Shown one piece after another: positions 26,489 through 35,594 of a stretch of 64,000 bases of DNA. The stretch is taken from positions 930,001 through 994,000 of the forward strand of contig OZ243038.1 of NCBI GenBank assembly GCA_965212005.1, given 5' to 3'. This stretch comes from G965212005 sp965212005. GTDB taxonomy: Bacteria; Pseudomonadota; Gammaproteobacteria; Porifericomitales; Porifericomitaceae. Each line of letters opens with the position of its first letter. Position 1 is the stretch's first letter. Position numbers and translations under genes: made by a program. The notes beneath the pieces are model-generated. The model worked only from the letters and a program-made list of their open reading frames with translations. It had not been told where the DNA came from and made no database searches.

Positions 26489-27426
26489 AACAAAACAGAA
26501 AAGACAACCAAATATTCGGCGTGTCATTCCTGGACGTGATTTGCTGCAGTTTTGGCGCCATGGTGTTGATCGTGCTTTTATCAAAAACAGACGTGGCGGG
26601 AGGCACCCCGGACACAAGCAAAATAATAAATTTATTGGAAGATATCATTTCCGAAAAGGAAATAAAAACCGCCACTGAAAGAGAACGTGAGCTCCTGGTT
26701 GAGCAGAGACGCAGCCTCGAAACCCAAATCGAACAAATGGAAGCACCGGGCTCCGGCCTGGCTGGATTAAAGCAACAGCTTGCCGAACAGCGGGCAAAAG
26801 CGAAGATATTACAAACGCAAGTCGGTGCACTGGAAAAAAAGAAAATGCCTCAAAGAGCAAAGACGGACAAAGTGGCCGAGGTGGGCGGCATTCCAGTGGA
26901 CAGCAACCACATTATTTTTATTGTGGACACTTCCGGAAGCATGCAAGCCTTGTGGCCGCGCGTCATTGATGAAATAAAAAACGTTATTAACATTCATCCC
27001 AAAGTAAAAGGTTTCCAAATCATGAATGATAATGGAGATTACTTGTTGCAGGGTTACGCCGGCAAGTGGATACCCGATACCCCCGGCAGAAGAAAATCAG
27101 TATTGTCCCTGATGCAAAACTGGACAAGTTTTTCAAACAGCAGTCCGGTCGAAGGACTGCAACAGGCACTCAGAACCTATGCCAAACGCACTGACAATCT
27201 TGCCATTTACATATTCGGCGATGACTACAGCGGATCATCCTATGACCCGGTGCTGAACACCATTTCAGAGTTAAACCTTGATCGTAAAACGGGGCGGTCC
27301 ATTGCCCAAATTCACGCCATCGGCTTCTTCCAGCCAGCGGATGACGCCGGCAACCGTTTCTCCACGCTGATGCGGGAAGTCACCCGCCGCAATCGGGGTG
27401 CGTTTGTCGCCCTGGGACCGAACTAA
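26479..27426 (+). CDS. vWA-domain protein with TolR/ExbD/MotB-like membrane helix (second copy)
   Basis: A 315-residue protein with the same plan as its upstream neighbour: a membrane helix (about 14-34, SFLDVICCSFGAMVLIVLL) with Asp19, a coiled coil (about 48-122) and a vWA domain with Asp150-Thr-Ser-Gly-Ser154 and an Asp-Asp pair near 248. The two copies are diverged, so they probably form a heteromeric pair around one stator rather than acting as spares. The ATG at 26479 follows AGGA and overlaps the previous gene by 10 bases. It is the last gene of the operon. Local sequence is A/T-rich (26581-26640 has 26 G or C of 60). Confidence 0.85.
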   Translation: MAVKQNRKDNQIFGVSFLDVICCSFGAMVLIVLLSKTDVAGGTPDTSKIINLLEDIISEKEIKTATERERELLVEQRRSLETQIEQMEAPGSGLAGLKQQLAEQRAKAKILQTQVGALEKKKMPQRAKTDKVAEVGGIPVDSNHIIFIVDTSGSMQALWPRVIDEIKNVINIHPKVKGFQIMNDNGDYLLQGYAGKWIPDTPGRRKSVLSLMQNWTSFSNSSPVEGLQQALRTYAKRTDNLAIYIFGDDYSGSSYDPVLNTISELNLDRKTGRSIAQIHAIGFFQPADDAGNRFSTLMREVTRRNRGAFVALGPN

Positions 27427-27521
27427 AGATAAATCCCGCCCACCCGGGAAATTCCGCGATCCCGGATCCAACCGCCCTCCCCGCTTCACCTCCCGGGGTA
27501 AAGTTGCTATCGTATGTTCCC

Positions 27522-27614
27522 GGAGAGATGGCCGAGTGGCTGAAGGCGCTCCCCTGCTAAGGGAGTATGGGTTTTATAGACCCATCGAGGGTTCGAATCC
27601 CTCTCTCTCCGCCA
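27522..27614 (+). tRNA. tRNA-Ser(GCU)
   Basis: The sequence folds as a class II tRNA. The acceptor arms are GGAGAGA and TCTCTCC; the anticodon stem CTCCC/GGGAG encloses the loop CTGCTAA, giving anticodon GCT. A long variable arm (TATGGGTTTTATAGACCCATC) is typical of serine tRNAs, followed by a T arm with GTTCGAATC. The discriminator is G and CCA is encoded. It reads AGC and AGU codons. It lies 95 bases after the stator/vWA operon. Confidence 0.95.
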
Positions 27615-27960
27615 GGTCGCTCACCATTTTCAGGCAGCTTTACAGACATAGAGCCATCCTTTTCAGGCGCTTGCCTATGCCCCCGCGATCCAGAGTACCA
27701 AGAGAGTTTCGGGGCCTATCAGCGACTTTGGGCATGGCCGTATTGTGTCGTGCATGAGAACGTTGAGATTTTCGCCTGTAGGCGCTATGGGTGCCTCGGG
27801 GCGCCGTTTCATGGACGGTGCCGCGTTTTCGCCGGGACGCTGAGCGCCCTGGCGCTGTCCGCGGTCCCGGCGTGTCCGGCACCGGCAGGCGGTTTACAAT
27901 AACCTTGACAGACTTTGCGGTGCCCGCCTGGTTACACCGTTCTGATAGGGAGGAATAGTC
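27615..27960. other. Intergenic region tRNA-Ser to fumC
   Basis: These 346 bases hold no convincing gene. A perfect TTGACA (27905-27910) could be the -35 of fumC, but only a weak -10 (TTACAC at 27932-27937) follows and the spacing is too long. A GGGAGGA ribosome binding site lies near the right end. I saw no duplicate of the tRNA 3' end here. Confidence 0.45.
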
Positions 27961-29352
27961 ATGAGCAATCATAAGGAATATCGCGTTGAGCACGATACTA
28001 TGGGGGAGGTGCGCGTGCCGACCGCTGCTCTCTACGGCGCCCAGACGCAGCGCGCGGTGGATAATTTCCCGATCAGCGGTTTGCGTATGCCGCGTTCCTT
28101 TATTCGCGCCCTGGGCCTGATCAAGGGAGCCGCCGCCGCGGCTCATCAAGCACTTGGGCTGCTGGACGCCAGGGTGGCCGGTGCGATCCAGGAAGCGGCA
28201 GCAGAGGTGGCCGAGGGACGCCACGATGCCCATTTCCCGATTGACGTATTTCAAACCGGGTCAGGGACCAGTTCCAATATGAACAGCAACGAGGTGATCG
28301 CACGGATCGCCTCGGATCAGCTGGGAAGCAAGGTCCATCCCAATGATCACGTCAACATGGGACAAAGCAGCAACGACGTGATTCCCACCGCGATTCACGT
28401 GAGCGCCAGCCTGCTGGTCAGCGAGGAGTTGCTGCCTGCGCTGGAACACCTTGCCGCGACGATCGATCAGCGCGCCGCTGAGCTGCAGGATACGGTTACT
28501 ACCGGCCGCACGCATTTGATGGATGCCATGCCGGTGACCCTGGGACAGGAACTGGGTGGCTGGAAAATGCAGGTCAAGCAGGGCACGGAGCGCATCCGCG
28601 ATGCCTTGCAGCGGATGCAGGCATTGCCGCAGGGCGGCACGGCGGTTGGCACCGGGATCAACGCGCATCCCGAGTTTGCCGAGCGCTTCAGCGCGCAGTT
28701 GGCCAGGCAAACCGGCGTCGCCTTTCGCCCTAAAGAGAACTATTTCGAAGCGCTCAGCAGCCAGGACGCGGCGGTAGAACTCAGCGGGCAACTAAAGACA
28801 GTGGCCGTCAGCCTGATGAAGATCGCCAACGATCTGCGCTGGATGAACAGCGGGCCGCTGGCAGGACTGGCCGAGATTAGCCTACCCTCGCTGCAGCCCG
28901 GCAGCAGCATCATGCCAGGCAAGGTCAACCCGGTCATTCCGGAGGCAGTGTGCATGGTCTGTGCCCAGGTCATCGGAAACGATGCCACCATCACTGTGGC
29001 CGGCCAATCCGGAAGCTTCCAGTTAAACGTGATGCTGCCACTGATCGGCTACAATCTATGCCAAAGCCTGCAGGTCCTCAGCAATGCCTGCCGCGTTCTG
29101 GCCGATCAGGCCATTAGCGGATTCCAGGTGAATCATGATCGGCTGAACGAGGCGCTGCGCCGCAATCCGATTCTGGTCACTGCACTGAACGCGGTGATCG
29201 GCTATGAGAAAGGCGCACAGATCGCCAAGACTGCCTATGCGGAGGGCAGGCCGGTCCTGGAAGTGGCACGGGAAATCAGCGGTCTTGACGCCGCCGACCT
29301 GGAGCGACTGCTGGATCCGCTGGCACTGACCCGTGGCGGCATTCAAAAGTAG
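27961..29352 (+). CDS. fumC: Fumarate hydratase class II (FumC)
   Basis: FumC interconverts fumarate and malate in the TCA cycle; the class II enzyme is iron-free and oxygen-stable. The 463-residue product has GSGTSSNMNSNEVIA, the TTGRTHLMDA loop with an active-site His, and the superfamily signature GSSIMPGKVNP. The ATG has a strong GGGAGGA upstream. It is monocistronic, with tRNA-Ser before it and a convergent gene after. The 29353-29473 gap contains the inverted repeat GAGCCGC/GCGGCTC but no T-run. Confidence 0.96.
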   Translation: MSNHKEYRVEHDTMGEVRVPTAALYGAQTQRAVDNFPISGLRMPRSFIRALGLIKGAAAAAHQALGLLDARVAGAIQEAAAEVAEGRHDAHFPIDVFQTGSGTSSNMNSNEVIARIASDQLGSKVHPNDHVNMGQSSNDVIPTAIHVSASLLVSEELLPALEHLAATIDQRAAELQDTVTTGRTHLMDAMPVTLGQELGGWKMQVKQGTERIRDALQRMQALPQGGTAVGTGINAHPEFAERFSAQLARQTGVAFRPKENYFEALSSQDAAVELSGQLKTVAVSLMKIANDLRWMNSGPLAGLAEISLPSLQPGSSIMPGKVNPVIPEAVCMVCAQVIGNDATITVAGQSGSFQLNVMLPLIGYNLCQSLQVLSNACRVLADQAISGFQVNHDRLNEALRRNPILVTALNAVIGYEKGAQIAKTAYAEGRPVLEVAREISGLDAADLERLLDPLALTRGGIQK

Positions 29353-29473
29353 GGCAGCGTCCCGAAGTCGTTAACGAAACGCGGAAACCGAGCTCCCTGG
29401 CAAGGTAGCGCAGAGCCGCGGCCCTGCTTCCCGGTCCCGCCCGCCGGCGGCTCCCCGCCCGCGAACGGCGGAG

Positions 29474-31042
29474 TTACGGTATGCGTTGACTGACGACGCG
29501 AGCCTCAATTTGCCCCATGATCTGAGCCAGTGGCGCAACGTCAGAGCTGCTCTCGCCGTCAACCAAACGGATGTGCGTGGCGTCTGCCGGCAGTTGACCG
29601 AAAGTAGGATCGATGCTGTACCAGCGCCGACCGTCCCAACTCTGGGCCCAGGTATGGTACAGAAAGCCGTCCAGCGGCGCCGCTGCCGAATAAACCAAGC
29701 CGTTGACGACCCGGGTCGGGATCCCCGCCGCCCGCGCCAATGCGGCGTACAGGAAACTTTGCCCCTGACATTCCGCCCTGCGGTTTTTCAACACGTCCAT
29801 GGCGGTATATACATCACTCGCCTCATCCTGAATATTCGCGTCGATCCAGTTCACCAGCGCCTGCATGCGATCTTGCGGCGAACTCAGTCCATCGGTGAGC
29901 CGGGACGACAACGCCGCCAGCTCGGGGTGCCGGGAAGGGATGATCGGCGAGTGTTCCAGGAACGGTTGTGCCCCGTCCGGAGGAAACGGCGATAAGCCGG
30001 AAGGGCCGGCGCCCTCCTGCAAGGCAAGGGCACAATGCACGCGTCCGGTCTGCGCCTCCCTTCGGCATTGCTGGCGCTGACTCGGCGCCGGCAGCCGGAA
30101 GTCGCCCATGCCGCTAAACTCCACTTCCAGCGCAATGACTTGGCGCGGTTGCACGATGGCCGGAGCCGTGCGCACCCGGCTGAAGCTGAGCAGCGTCTCT
30201 TCTGTGTTTTGCCTGGCCAGGGCCAGGTATTCCAGCGCCTGTTGCTCGTTATCGAGCAAAAAGGCTTCCAGCGCACCGTTGCTTGCTTCCTCCAGCAGCG
30301 GGGTTCCGTCGGCTCCCATCCAGGCAACGATCGAATTCCCCTGTATCTGGGATTCCACCCGGTAGACGGCTTCGGCCAGGGGTGGGCGAGACCCGGCGAA
30401 TACGACCTGCTGCTCGATCGACTCCAGCCGTTGGGATTCGCCATCATAGATCCAGTAGCGATACATCGCACCCGGCTCAAGCCCGCGCAACAGCGGGTAG
30501 AGCAAAGAGCCGCTGGAAGGATAGAGTGGCGCGGAGAGATCGGTCACCTGTTCATGGACCCCGGCAGCATTGATGACCTTGGAATACAGGCGGGAGCTCT
30601 TTATATGACCGTACACCTGCTGCTGGCTGTCATCCATGTTGTAACTGTAATCAAATTCCCGCAGTTGCAGATCTTCAGAAACACGATCCTGCGAGCGCAG
30701 CGTAATCCTCTTGTCCTTGCCCATCAGTCGCAACTGCAAAACGGATTGGGATTGGATCAGGTAATACGGTGCATCGCGTTGGATTCGGTAATGGCCATAG
30801 CCGGCGGGCTTCCCGCTAAGGCGGATCCCGTACCAGTATTCAGAGAAGGGCAGTGTAGACAGCGTATAGCGCACCGGGAGATCGGGCACTACCGCCGCCG
30901 TGCGCCGGGGCGCATTACCTTGACAGCCCGGCAGCAGGCCGGCAGCAAACAACAGCACCGCGACGGCGAGCCAGGAGCGTACACGGTAACCGGTCAGCGA
31001 ATCGGCCTCAGCGACCGGATGCGCTGCTCGGGCATCGGTCAT
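29474..31042 (-). CDS. Transglutaminase-like lipoprotein
   Basis: A 522-residue protein with a lipoprotein signal (LAVAVLLFAAGLLPGC) and a C-terminal transglutaminase-like cysteine-protease fold. The catalytic triad is visible: Cys in RAECQGQSFLYAALARAAGIPTR (29750 region), His in FLYHTWAQ and Asp in WYSIDPTF. The long middle region is unassigned. Such envelope proteins may cleave or cross-link proteins in the periplasm; no substrate can be named. I chose the ATG at 31042, two bases after the acnA stop; the frame extends to 31105 inside acnA. It is probably co-transcribed with acnA. Confidence 0.8.
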   Translation of the reverse strand: MTDARAAHPVAEADSLTGYRVRSWLAVAVLLFAAGLLPGCQGNAPRRTAAVVPDLPVRYTLSTLPFSEYWYGIRLSGKPAGYGHYRIQRDAPYYLIQSQSVLQLRLMGKDKRITLRSQDRVSEDLQLREFDYSYNMDDSQQQVYGHIKSSRLYSKVINAAGVHEQVTDLSAPLYPSSGSLLYPLLRGLEPGAMYRYWIYDGESQRLESIEQQVVFAGSRPPLAEAVYRVESQIQGNSIVAWMGADGTPLLEEASNGALEAFLLDNEQQALEYLALARQNTEETLLSFSRVRTAPAIVQPRQVIALEVEFSGMGDFRLPAPSQRQQCRREAQTGRVHCALALQEGAGPSGLSPFPPDGAQPFLEHSPIIPSRHPELAALSSRLTDGLSSPQDRMQALVNWIDANIQDEASDVYTAMDVLKNRRAECQGQSFLYAALARAAGIPTRVVNGLVYSAAAPLDGFLYHTWAQSWDGRRWYSIDPTFGQLPADATHIRLVDGESSSDVAPLAQIMGQIEARVVSQRIP

Positions 31043-31044
31043 AC

Positions 31045-33711
31045 TCAGGCGGCCAACTGCCGCAGCACGTAGGGCAAGATCCCGCCGTTCAGGAAATAGT
31101 CCCACTCCTTCGGCGTGTCAATGCATACCTTGGTCTGAAATTCAACGCGGGTACCGTCTTCCGGGCGCACAGTGACCTTCAGTTCGCGGGCGCCGGGCTG
31201 GATATCTTCCAGGTCGAACTGTTCCTGGCCGCGGATCCCCAGCGACTCGGCACTCTCGCCCGGCGGCAAAAGCAGGGGCAACACGCCCATCCCGACCAGG
31301 TTGGAACGGTGAATGCGCTCAAAACTCTGTGCCAGCACGGCGCGCACGCCGAGCAGACGGGTACCCTTGGCGGCCCAATCGCGCGAAGAACCAGTGCCGT
31401 ATTCCTTGCCGGCAATCACCAGCAGCGGCACCTTTTCCTGCTGGTAGCGCATCGCGGCGTCATAAATGCTCATCTGCTCCGCCGACGGAAAGTGCCGGGT
31501 CCAGCCTCCTTCCGTACCCGGTGCCAGCTGGTTGCGCAGCCGAACGTTGGCGAAAGTCCCGCGCATCATCACTTCGTGGTTGCCGCGCCGGGAACCGTAG
31601 GAATTGAAGTCTGCCGGATCTACCTGGTGCTCGATCAGGTAGCGCCCGGCTGGACTCGATTTGGCGATTGAGCCAGCGGGTGAAATGTGATCGGTGGTGA
31701 TGCTGTCGCCGAGCAGCGCCAACAGCCGGGCACCGCGCACCGGCACCAACGCCTCCGGTTTACTCTGGATGTCCTGGAAAAACGGAGGCAGCCGAACATA
31801 AGTGGATTCCTGCTGCCAGAGGTAGCGATTGCCCTTCGGGATCTGCAGGGCATTCCAATGTTTGTCGCCGGCAAAGACATCCTGGTAGCTGTTGCGGAAC
31901 ATGGAGGAATTCAAGCTGCTCTGCATCACGGCGGCGATTTCTTTCTGCTCCGGCCAGAGTTCGCGCAGGTAGACCGGACGCCCGTCCTGGTCCTGCCCCA
32001 ACGGCTCCTGGTACAGATCGACGTCCATGGTTCCAGTCAGTGCATAGGCAACCACCAGTGGCGGCGAGGCGAGGAAGTTCATGCGCACCTCGGGATGCAC
32101 CCGGCCCTCGAAGTTGCGATTGCCGGAGAGCACCGAGGCCGCCACCACGTCTCCTGCGGCGATGGCCTGGCTGACCGGCTCAGGCAGGGGGCCGGAATTT
32201 CCGATGCAGGTCGTGCAGCCGAAGCCTACAATGTGAAAGCCCAGCGTCTCCAGCGCGGAGAGCAAGCCCGCCTTGTCCAGGTAATTGCGCACCACCAACG
32301 AGCCCGGTGCCAGGCTGGTCTTAACCCACGGTTTGACCTGCATCCCGCGGGCGGCGGCTTTTTGCGCCAGCAGGCCGGCCCCCACCATAACGGAAGGATT
32401 GGAGGTATTGGTGCAGGAAGTGATCGCAGCGATCACGACGGCCCCGTCGCGCAGTTCGCATGATTCGCCCGCGCCCAGCTTCATCGGTGCACTGCCGCTG
32501 CCTTTGCGCTCGCGGCACATCACCTGTAGCTCCTTGCGGTAAATCTGCTGCGCCTTTTTCAGACTAATGCGGTCCTGTGGTCGCCGCGGGCCGGCCAGGC
32601 TCGGTTCCACGGAACCCATATCCAAACTCATCGCATCACTGTAGCGGGCCGGGGGGCCACTGTCCTGGCGCCAGAGTCCCTGCTGCCTGGCATAGTGCTC
32701 GACCAACGCCAAGTGCCCGCTGGAGCGGCCGGAAAGCTCCAGGTAGTGCAGGGTTTCCTGATCGATAGGGAAGATGCCGCAGGTGGCACCGTACTCCGGC
32801 GCCATATTGGCGATGGTGGCGCGGTCTGCCAAAGGCAAATGAGCCAGCCCGGCACCGTAGAACTCGACAAACTTGCCCACCACGCCTTTCTCCCGCAGCA
32901 TTTGCGTAACAGTGAGCACCAAGTCGGTTGCCGTGACCCCCTCGCTCAACCGGCCGCGCAATTCAAACCCCACCACCTGCGGAATCAGCATGCTGATCGG
33001 CTGACCGAGCATGGCCGCCTCGGCCTCAATGCCGCCCACGCCCCAGCCCAGTACCCCCAGGCCATTGATCATCGTGGTGTGCGAATCCGTACCTACCAGC
33101 GTATCCGGATAAGCCTGTATGACACCGTTGTGTTTACGGGTAAATACGGCCCGCGCCAGGTATTCCAGGTTCACCTGGTGGACAATGCCGGTGTCCGGAG
33201 GCACTACCTTCAGGTTGGAAAACGCCTGCTGGCCCCAGCGCAGAAAACTGTAGCGCTCCTGGTTGCGGTCAAACTCGATCGCAGCGTTGCGTTGCGGGGC
33301 ATCCGGGCGGGCATACACGTCCACCTGCACGGAGTGGTCTATCACCAACTCGGCCGGGGCGATCGGGTTGATCCGGTCCGGGTCGCCGCCCAGCTGCTCC
33401 ATGGCGTCGCGCATCGCGGCCAGGTCCACCACGGCCGGCACGCCGGTAAAATCCTGCATCAGCACGCGAGCCGGGGTGAAAGCGATCTCCGATTGCGCTG
33501 CGTCCCCGGCGTCCCAACGCGCCAGCGCCTCAATATCCTTCTGTTTGACGCTGTCCTGATCTTCGCAGCGGAGCAGATTTTCCAATAGGATCTTCAGCGC
33601 ATAGGGCAAACTGGACACTTCCCCGATCTCTTGCAATGCGTCCAGCCGATAGATTTCATAAGTCTGTCCCGCCATGTCCATTGTACTGCGGGAACCGAAG
33701 CTGTTTTTCAT
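31045..33711 (-). CDS. acnA: Aconitate hydratase A (AcnA)
   Basis: AcnA isomerises citrate to isocitrate with a [4Fe-4S] cluster and can act as an RNA-binding regulator when apo. The 888-residue product has the AcnA/IRP layout with a long N-terminal part, DFTGVPAVVDLA, GTDSHTTMINGLGVLGWGVGG, cluster cysteines in AITSCTNTSNPSVM and GCTTCIGNSGP, and a C-terminal swivel domain with GKEYGTGSSRDWAAKG. The ATG has AGGA nine bases upstream. It follows mnmA by 43 bases on the same strand. Confidence 0.97.
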   Translation of the reverse strand: MKNSFGSRSTMDMAGQTYEIYRLDALQEIGEVSSLPYALKILLENLLRCEDQDSVKQKDIEALARWDAGDAAQSEIAFTPARVLMQDFTGVPAVVDLAAMRDAMEQLGGDPDRINPIAPAELVIDHSVQVDVYARPDAPQRNAAIEFDRNQERYSFLRWGQQAFSNLKVVPPDTGIVHQVNLEYLARAVFTRKHNGVIQAYPDTLVGTDSHTTMINGLGVLGWGVGGIEAEAAMLGQPISMLIPQVVGFELRGRLSEGVTATDLVLTVTQMLREKGVVGKFVEFYGAGLAHLPLADRATIANMAPEYGATCGIFPIDQETLHYLELSGRSSGHLALVEHYARQQGLWRQDSGPPARYSDAMSLDMGSVEPSLAGPRRPQDRISLKKAQQIYRKELQVMCRERKGSGSAPMKLGAGESCELRDGAVVIAAITSCTNTSNPSVMVGAGLLAQKAAARGMQVKPWVKTSLAPGSLVVRNYLDKAGLLSALETLGFHIVGFGCTTCIGNSGPLPEPVSQAIAAGDVVAASVLSGNRNFEGRVHPEVRMNFLASPPLVVAYALTGTMDVDLYQEPLGQDQDGRPVYLRELWPEQKEIAAVMQSSLNSSMFRNSYQDVFAGDKHWNALQIPKGNRYLWQQESTYVRLPPFFQDIQSKPEALVPVRGARLLALLGDSITTDHISPAGSIAKSSPAGRYLIEHQVDPADFNSYGSRRGNHEVMMRGTFANVRLRNQLAPGTEGGWTRHFPSAEQMSIYDAAMRYQQEKVPLLVIAGKEYGTGSSRDWAAKGTRLLGVRAVLAQSFERIHRSNLVGMGVLPLLLPPGESAESLGIRGQEQFDLEDIQPGARELKVTVRPEDGTRVEFQTKVCIDTPKEWDYFLNGGILPYVLRQLAA

Positions 33712-33754
33712 AGTTCTGTTCCTAAAAGCGCCGTTCCGGCATTGAGCCTGCGGT

Positions 33755-34858
33755 CTATTGTACTACCGAATCGCCCCCAGTGGAGATCACGCGCTCAATG
33801 CACCCTCCCCCCAGGCAAATTTTGCCCGTATAGAACACGATCGACTGCCCGGGCGCCGCCGCCCGCTGAGCGCTGTCGAAGGCAACCTCGCAGGCTCCAT
33901 GCTCCACCTCGCTCACCCAACAATCCTGGTCCCGCTGGCGGTAGCGCAGCTGGGCACGGCAACGCAACGGCAGACGGGGCGGCTCTCCGCTGATCCAATG
34001 CAGGGGGCCGGTGCGCACCGTGCGGCAGTACAGCAGCGGATGGTCCCACCCCTGCACCACGTACAGGCGGTTGTGCGCTACGTCCTTGGCAGCCACGTAC
34101 CAGGGCGCGCCATTGCCCCCCTTTATGCCACCGATGCCCAGATTGTGGCGCTGTCCGACGGTATAAAACCAGGCGCCGCGGTGTGCGCCCAGCAGGCGGC
34201 CCTGCATGGTTTGAATCTCCCCGGCATGGGCCGGCAGATAGCGGCCCAGGAAATCCTGGAAATTCCGCTCGCCGATGTAACACAGTCCGGTGCTGTCGCG
34301 CTTGTCACAGGTGACCAACCCGGCCTTTGCCGCCAGCGACCGCACCTGCGGCTTGCACAACTCTCCCAGCGGGAACAGCAGCCGCGCTAACTGATCCTGC
34401 GTGAGCAAATGTAAAAAATAGCTCTGATCCTTGTTCTGATCGGCTCCTTTGAGCAGTTGGAAACGCTCGTTGGCGCAGCCGATGCGCGCATAGTGACCGG
34501 TTGCCAGCCGGTCCGCACCGGATTTCAGTACCTGCTCCAGCAGGGCGCGGAACTTGATCTCCCGATTGCACAGCACGTCGGGGTTGGGAGTATCGCCGCT
34601 GCGGTATCCTTCCAGGAAGGGCTCGAATACGCGCTGCCAGTAATCGACCGACAGGTCCAGGGTGCGCACCGGGATCTGCAGCGTGGCGCATACGCTGTAG
34701 GCGTCCTGTGCGTCCAGCGCAGCACTCTCGCAGCCGCGTGCATCTTCTTCGTGCCAGTTGTGCATGAACACCCCTTCCACGCGGTGGCCCGCCTGCAGCA
34801 GCAGGTGCGCAGCCACGGAGGAATCCACGCCCCCGGATAAGGCGGCCGTTACTTGCAC
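33755..34858 (-). CDS. mnmA: tRNA-specific 2-thiouridylase MnmA
   Basis: MnmA adenylates U34 of Lys, Glu and Gln tRNAs and inserts sulfur from the IscS-Tus relay. The 367-residue product begins with the PP-loop ALSGGVDSSVAA, has the nucleophilic cysteine in NPDVLCNREIKF, the ATGHYARI and DQSYFLHLL motifs, and the second catalytic cysteine in DSTGLCYIGERNF. I chose GTG at 34858 because family proteins begin here and AGGGG lies eight bases upstream. The frame extends to 35005 with low-complexity sequence. Pairing with nudJ upstream is common in gammaproteobacteria. Confidence 0.94.
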   Translation of the reverse strand: MQVTAALSGGVDSSVAAHLLLQAGHRVEGVFMHNWHEEDARGCESAALDAQDAYSVCATLQIPVRTLDLSVDYWQRVFEPFLEGYRSGDTPNPDVLCNREIKFRALLEQVLKSGADRLATGHYARIGCANERFQLLKGADQNKDQSYFLHLLTQDQLARLLFPLGELCKPQVRSLAAKAGLVTCDKRDSTGLCYIGERNFQDFLGRYLPAHAGEIQTMQGRLLGAHRGAWFYTVGQRHNLGIGGIKGGNGAPWYVAAKDVAHNRLYVVQGWDHPLLYCRTVRTGPLHWISGEPPRLPLRCRAQLRYRQRDQDCWVSEVEHGACEVAFDSAQRAAAPGQSIVFYTGKICLGGGCIERVISTGGDSVVQ

Positions 34859-35054
34859 TGATGCCCCTGGTGAGCTCCAGGGTCCCGGCGAACCAGATGT
34901 GCGCCGGGCCGGATTTTTTCCGCCCGCAAACGCTGGCCGGGATATGTCCGGAGCATTCTGTGACGCAGGGAGATCAGCACCGTCCCGGCACGCTACCAAC
35001 GGCACGGCGGTGCTGCGACCTGGTCCGCGCTCGCCCCTGGCTCAACGGCAGCCA

Positions 35055-35594
35055 TCAGTTGCCGGGCTCCTCACCGGAAGGCGGTTGTTCGTGCCGGCCC
35101 GTTTCCGCCGACGGGCTCCTGTCACCGCTCCCGGCAGCGGTACGGTTATGGATATATTCCAACAAGTGCAACGGATAACGCCGCCCGGCCAGGTAATCGT
35201 CCACGCAGCGCAGCACCATCGGACTGCGCAACCGCCCACGCTGCAGGAATAACTCCTGCCGCGACAACCAGCAGGTGCGCAGGATGTCCTCGTCCAACGA
35301 GCCTTGCCTGCGCTCCCCGGTGATTACGCCGTGAAAACAAAAGCGCAGGTAGCTGCAGTCCGCTTCACCAGGCTTGGGATAAAGGTAGACGCCGACTAGC
35401 GCCTGCGGCTCGAAACCAAAGCCGGTTTCTTCCCGTACCTCGCGCCGCACTGCTTCCGGCAGGCTCTCCCCATGCTCAAGATGCCCGGCCGGCTGATTGA
35501 TCACAATGCGCTGCCGTTCGCGTTCCTCCACAAACAAAAAGCGTCCCTGCCGCTCGATCACGGCCGCTGCTGTCACGTTGGGTCTCCAAATCAC
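35055..35594 (-). CDS. nudJ: Nudix hydrolase, NudJ-like
   Basis: NudJ hydrolyses nucleoside tri- and diphosphates and HMP-pyrophosphate in E. coli. The 179-residue product has the complete Nudix box: GHLEHGES then REVREETGF (region 35403-35482). The start is GTG at 35594, giving WRPNVTAAAVIE, where family members start. Its Shine-Dalgarno is weak. The C-terminal 30 residues are Ser/Glu/Pro-rich and not conserved. Position just upstream of mnmA supports NudJ over other Nudix classes. Confidence 0.85.
   Translation of the reverse strand: MIWRPNVTAAAVIERQGRFLFVEERERQRIVINQPAGHLEHGESLPEAVRREVREETGFGFEPQALVGVYLYPKPGEADCSYLRFCFHGVITGERRQGSLDEDILRTCWLSRQELFLQRGRLRSPMVLRCVDDYLAGRRYPLHLLEYIHNRTAAGSGDRSPSAETGRHEQPPSGEEPGN

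Noticed and set aside
29413..29453. Bidirectional terminator between fumC and the transglutaminase gene
   Set aside because: GAGCCGC and GCGGCTC can pair, but the loop is 27 bases and no T-run is present on either strand.
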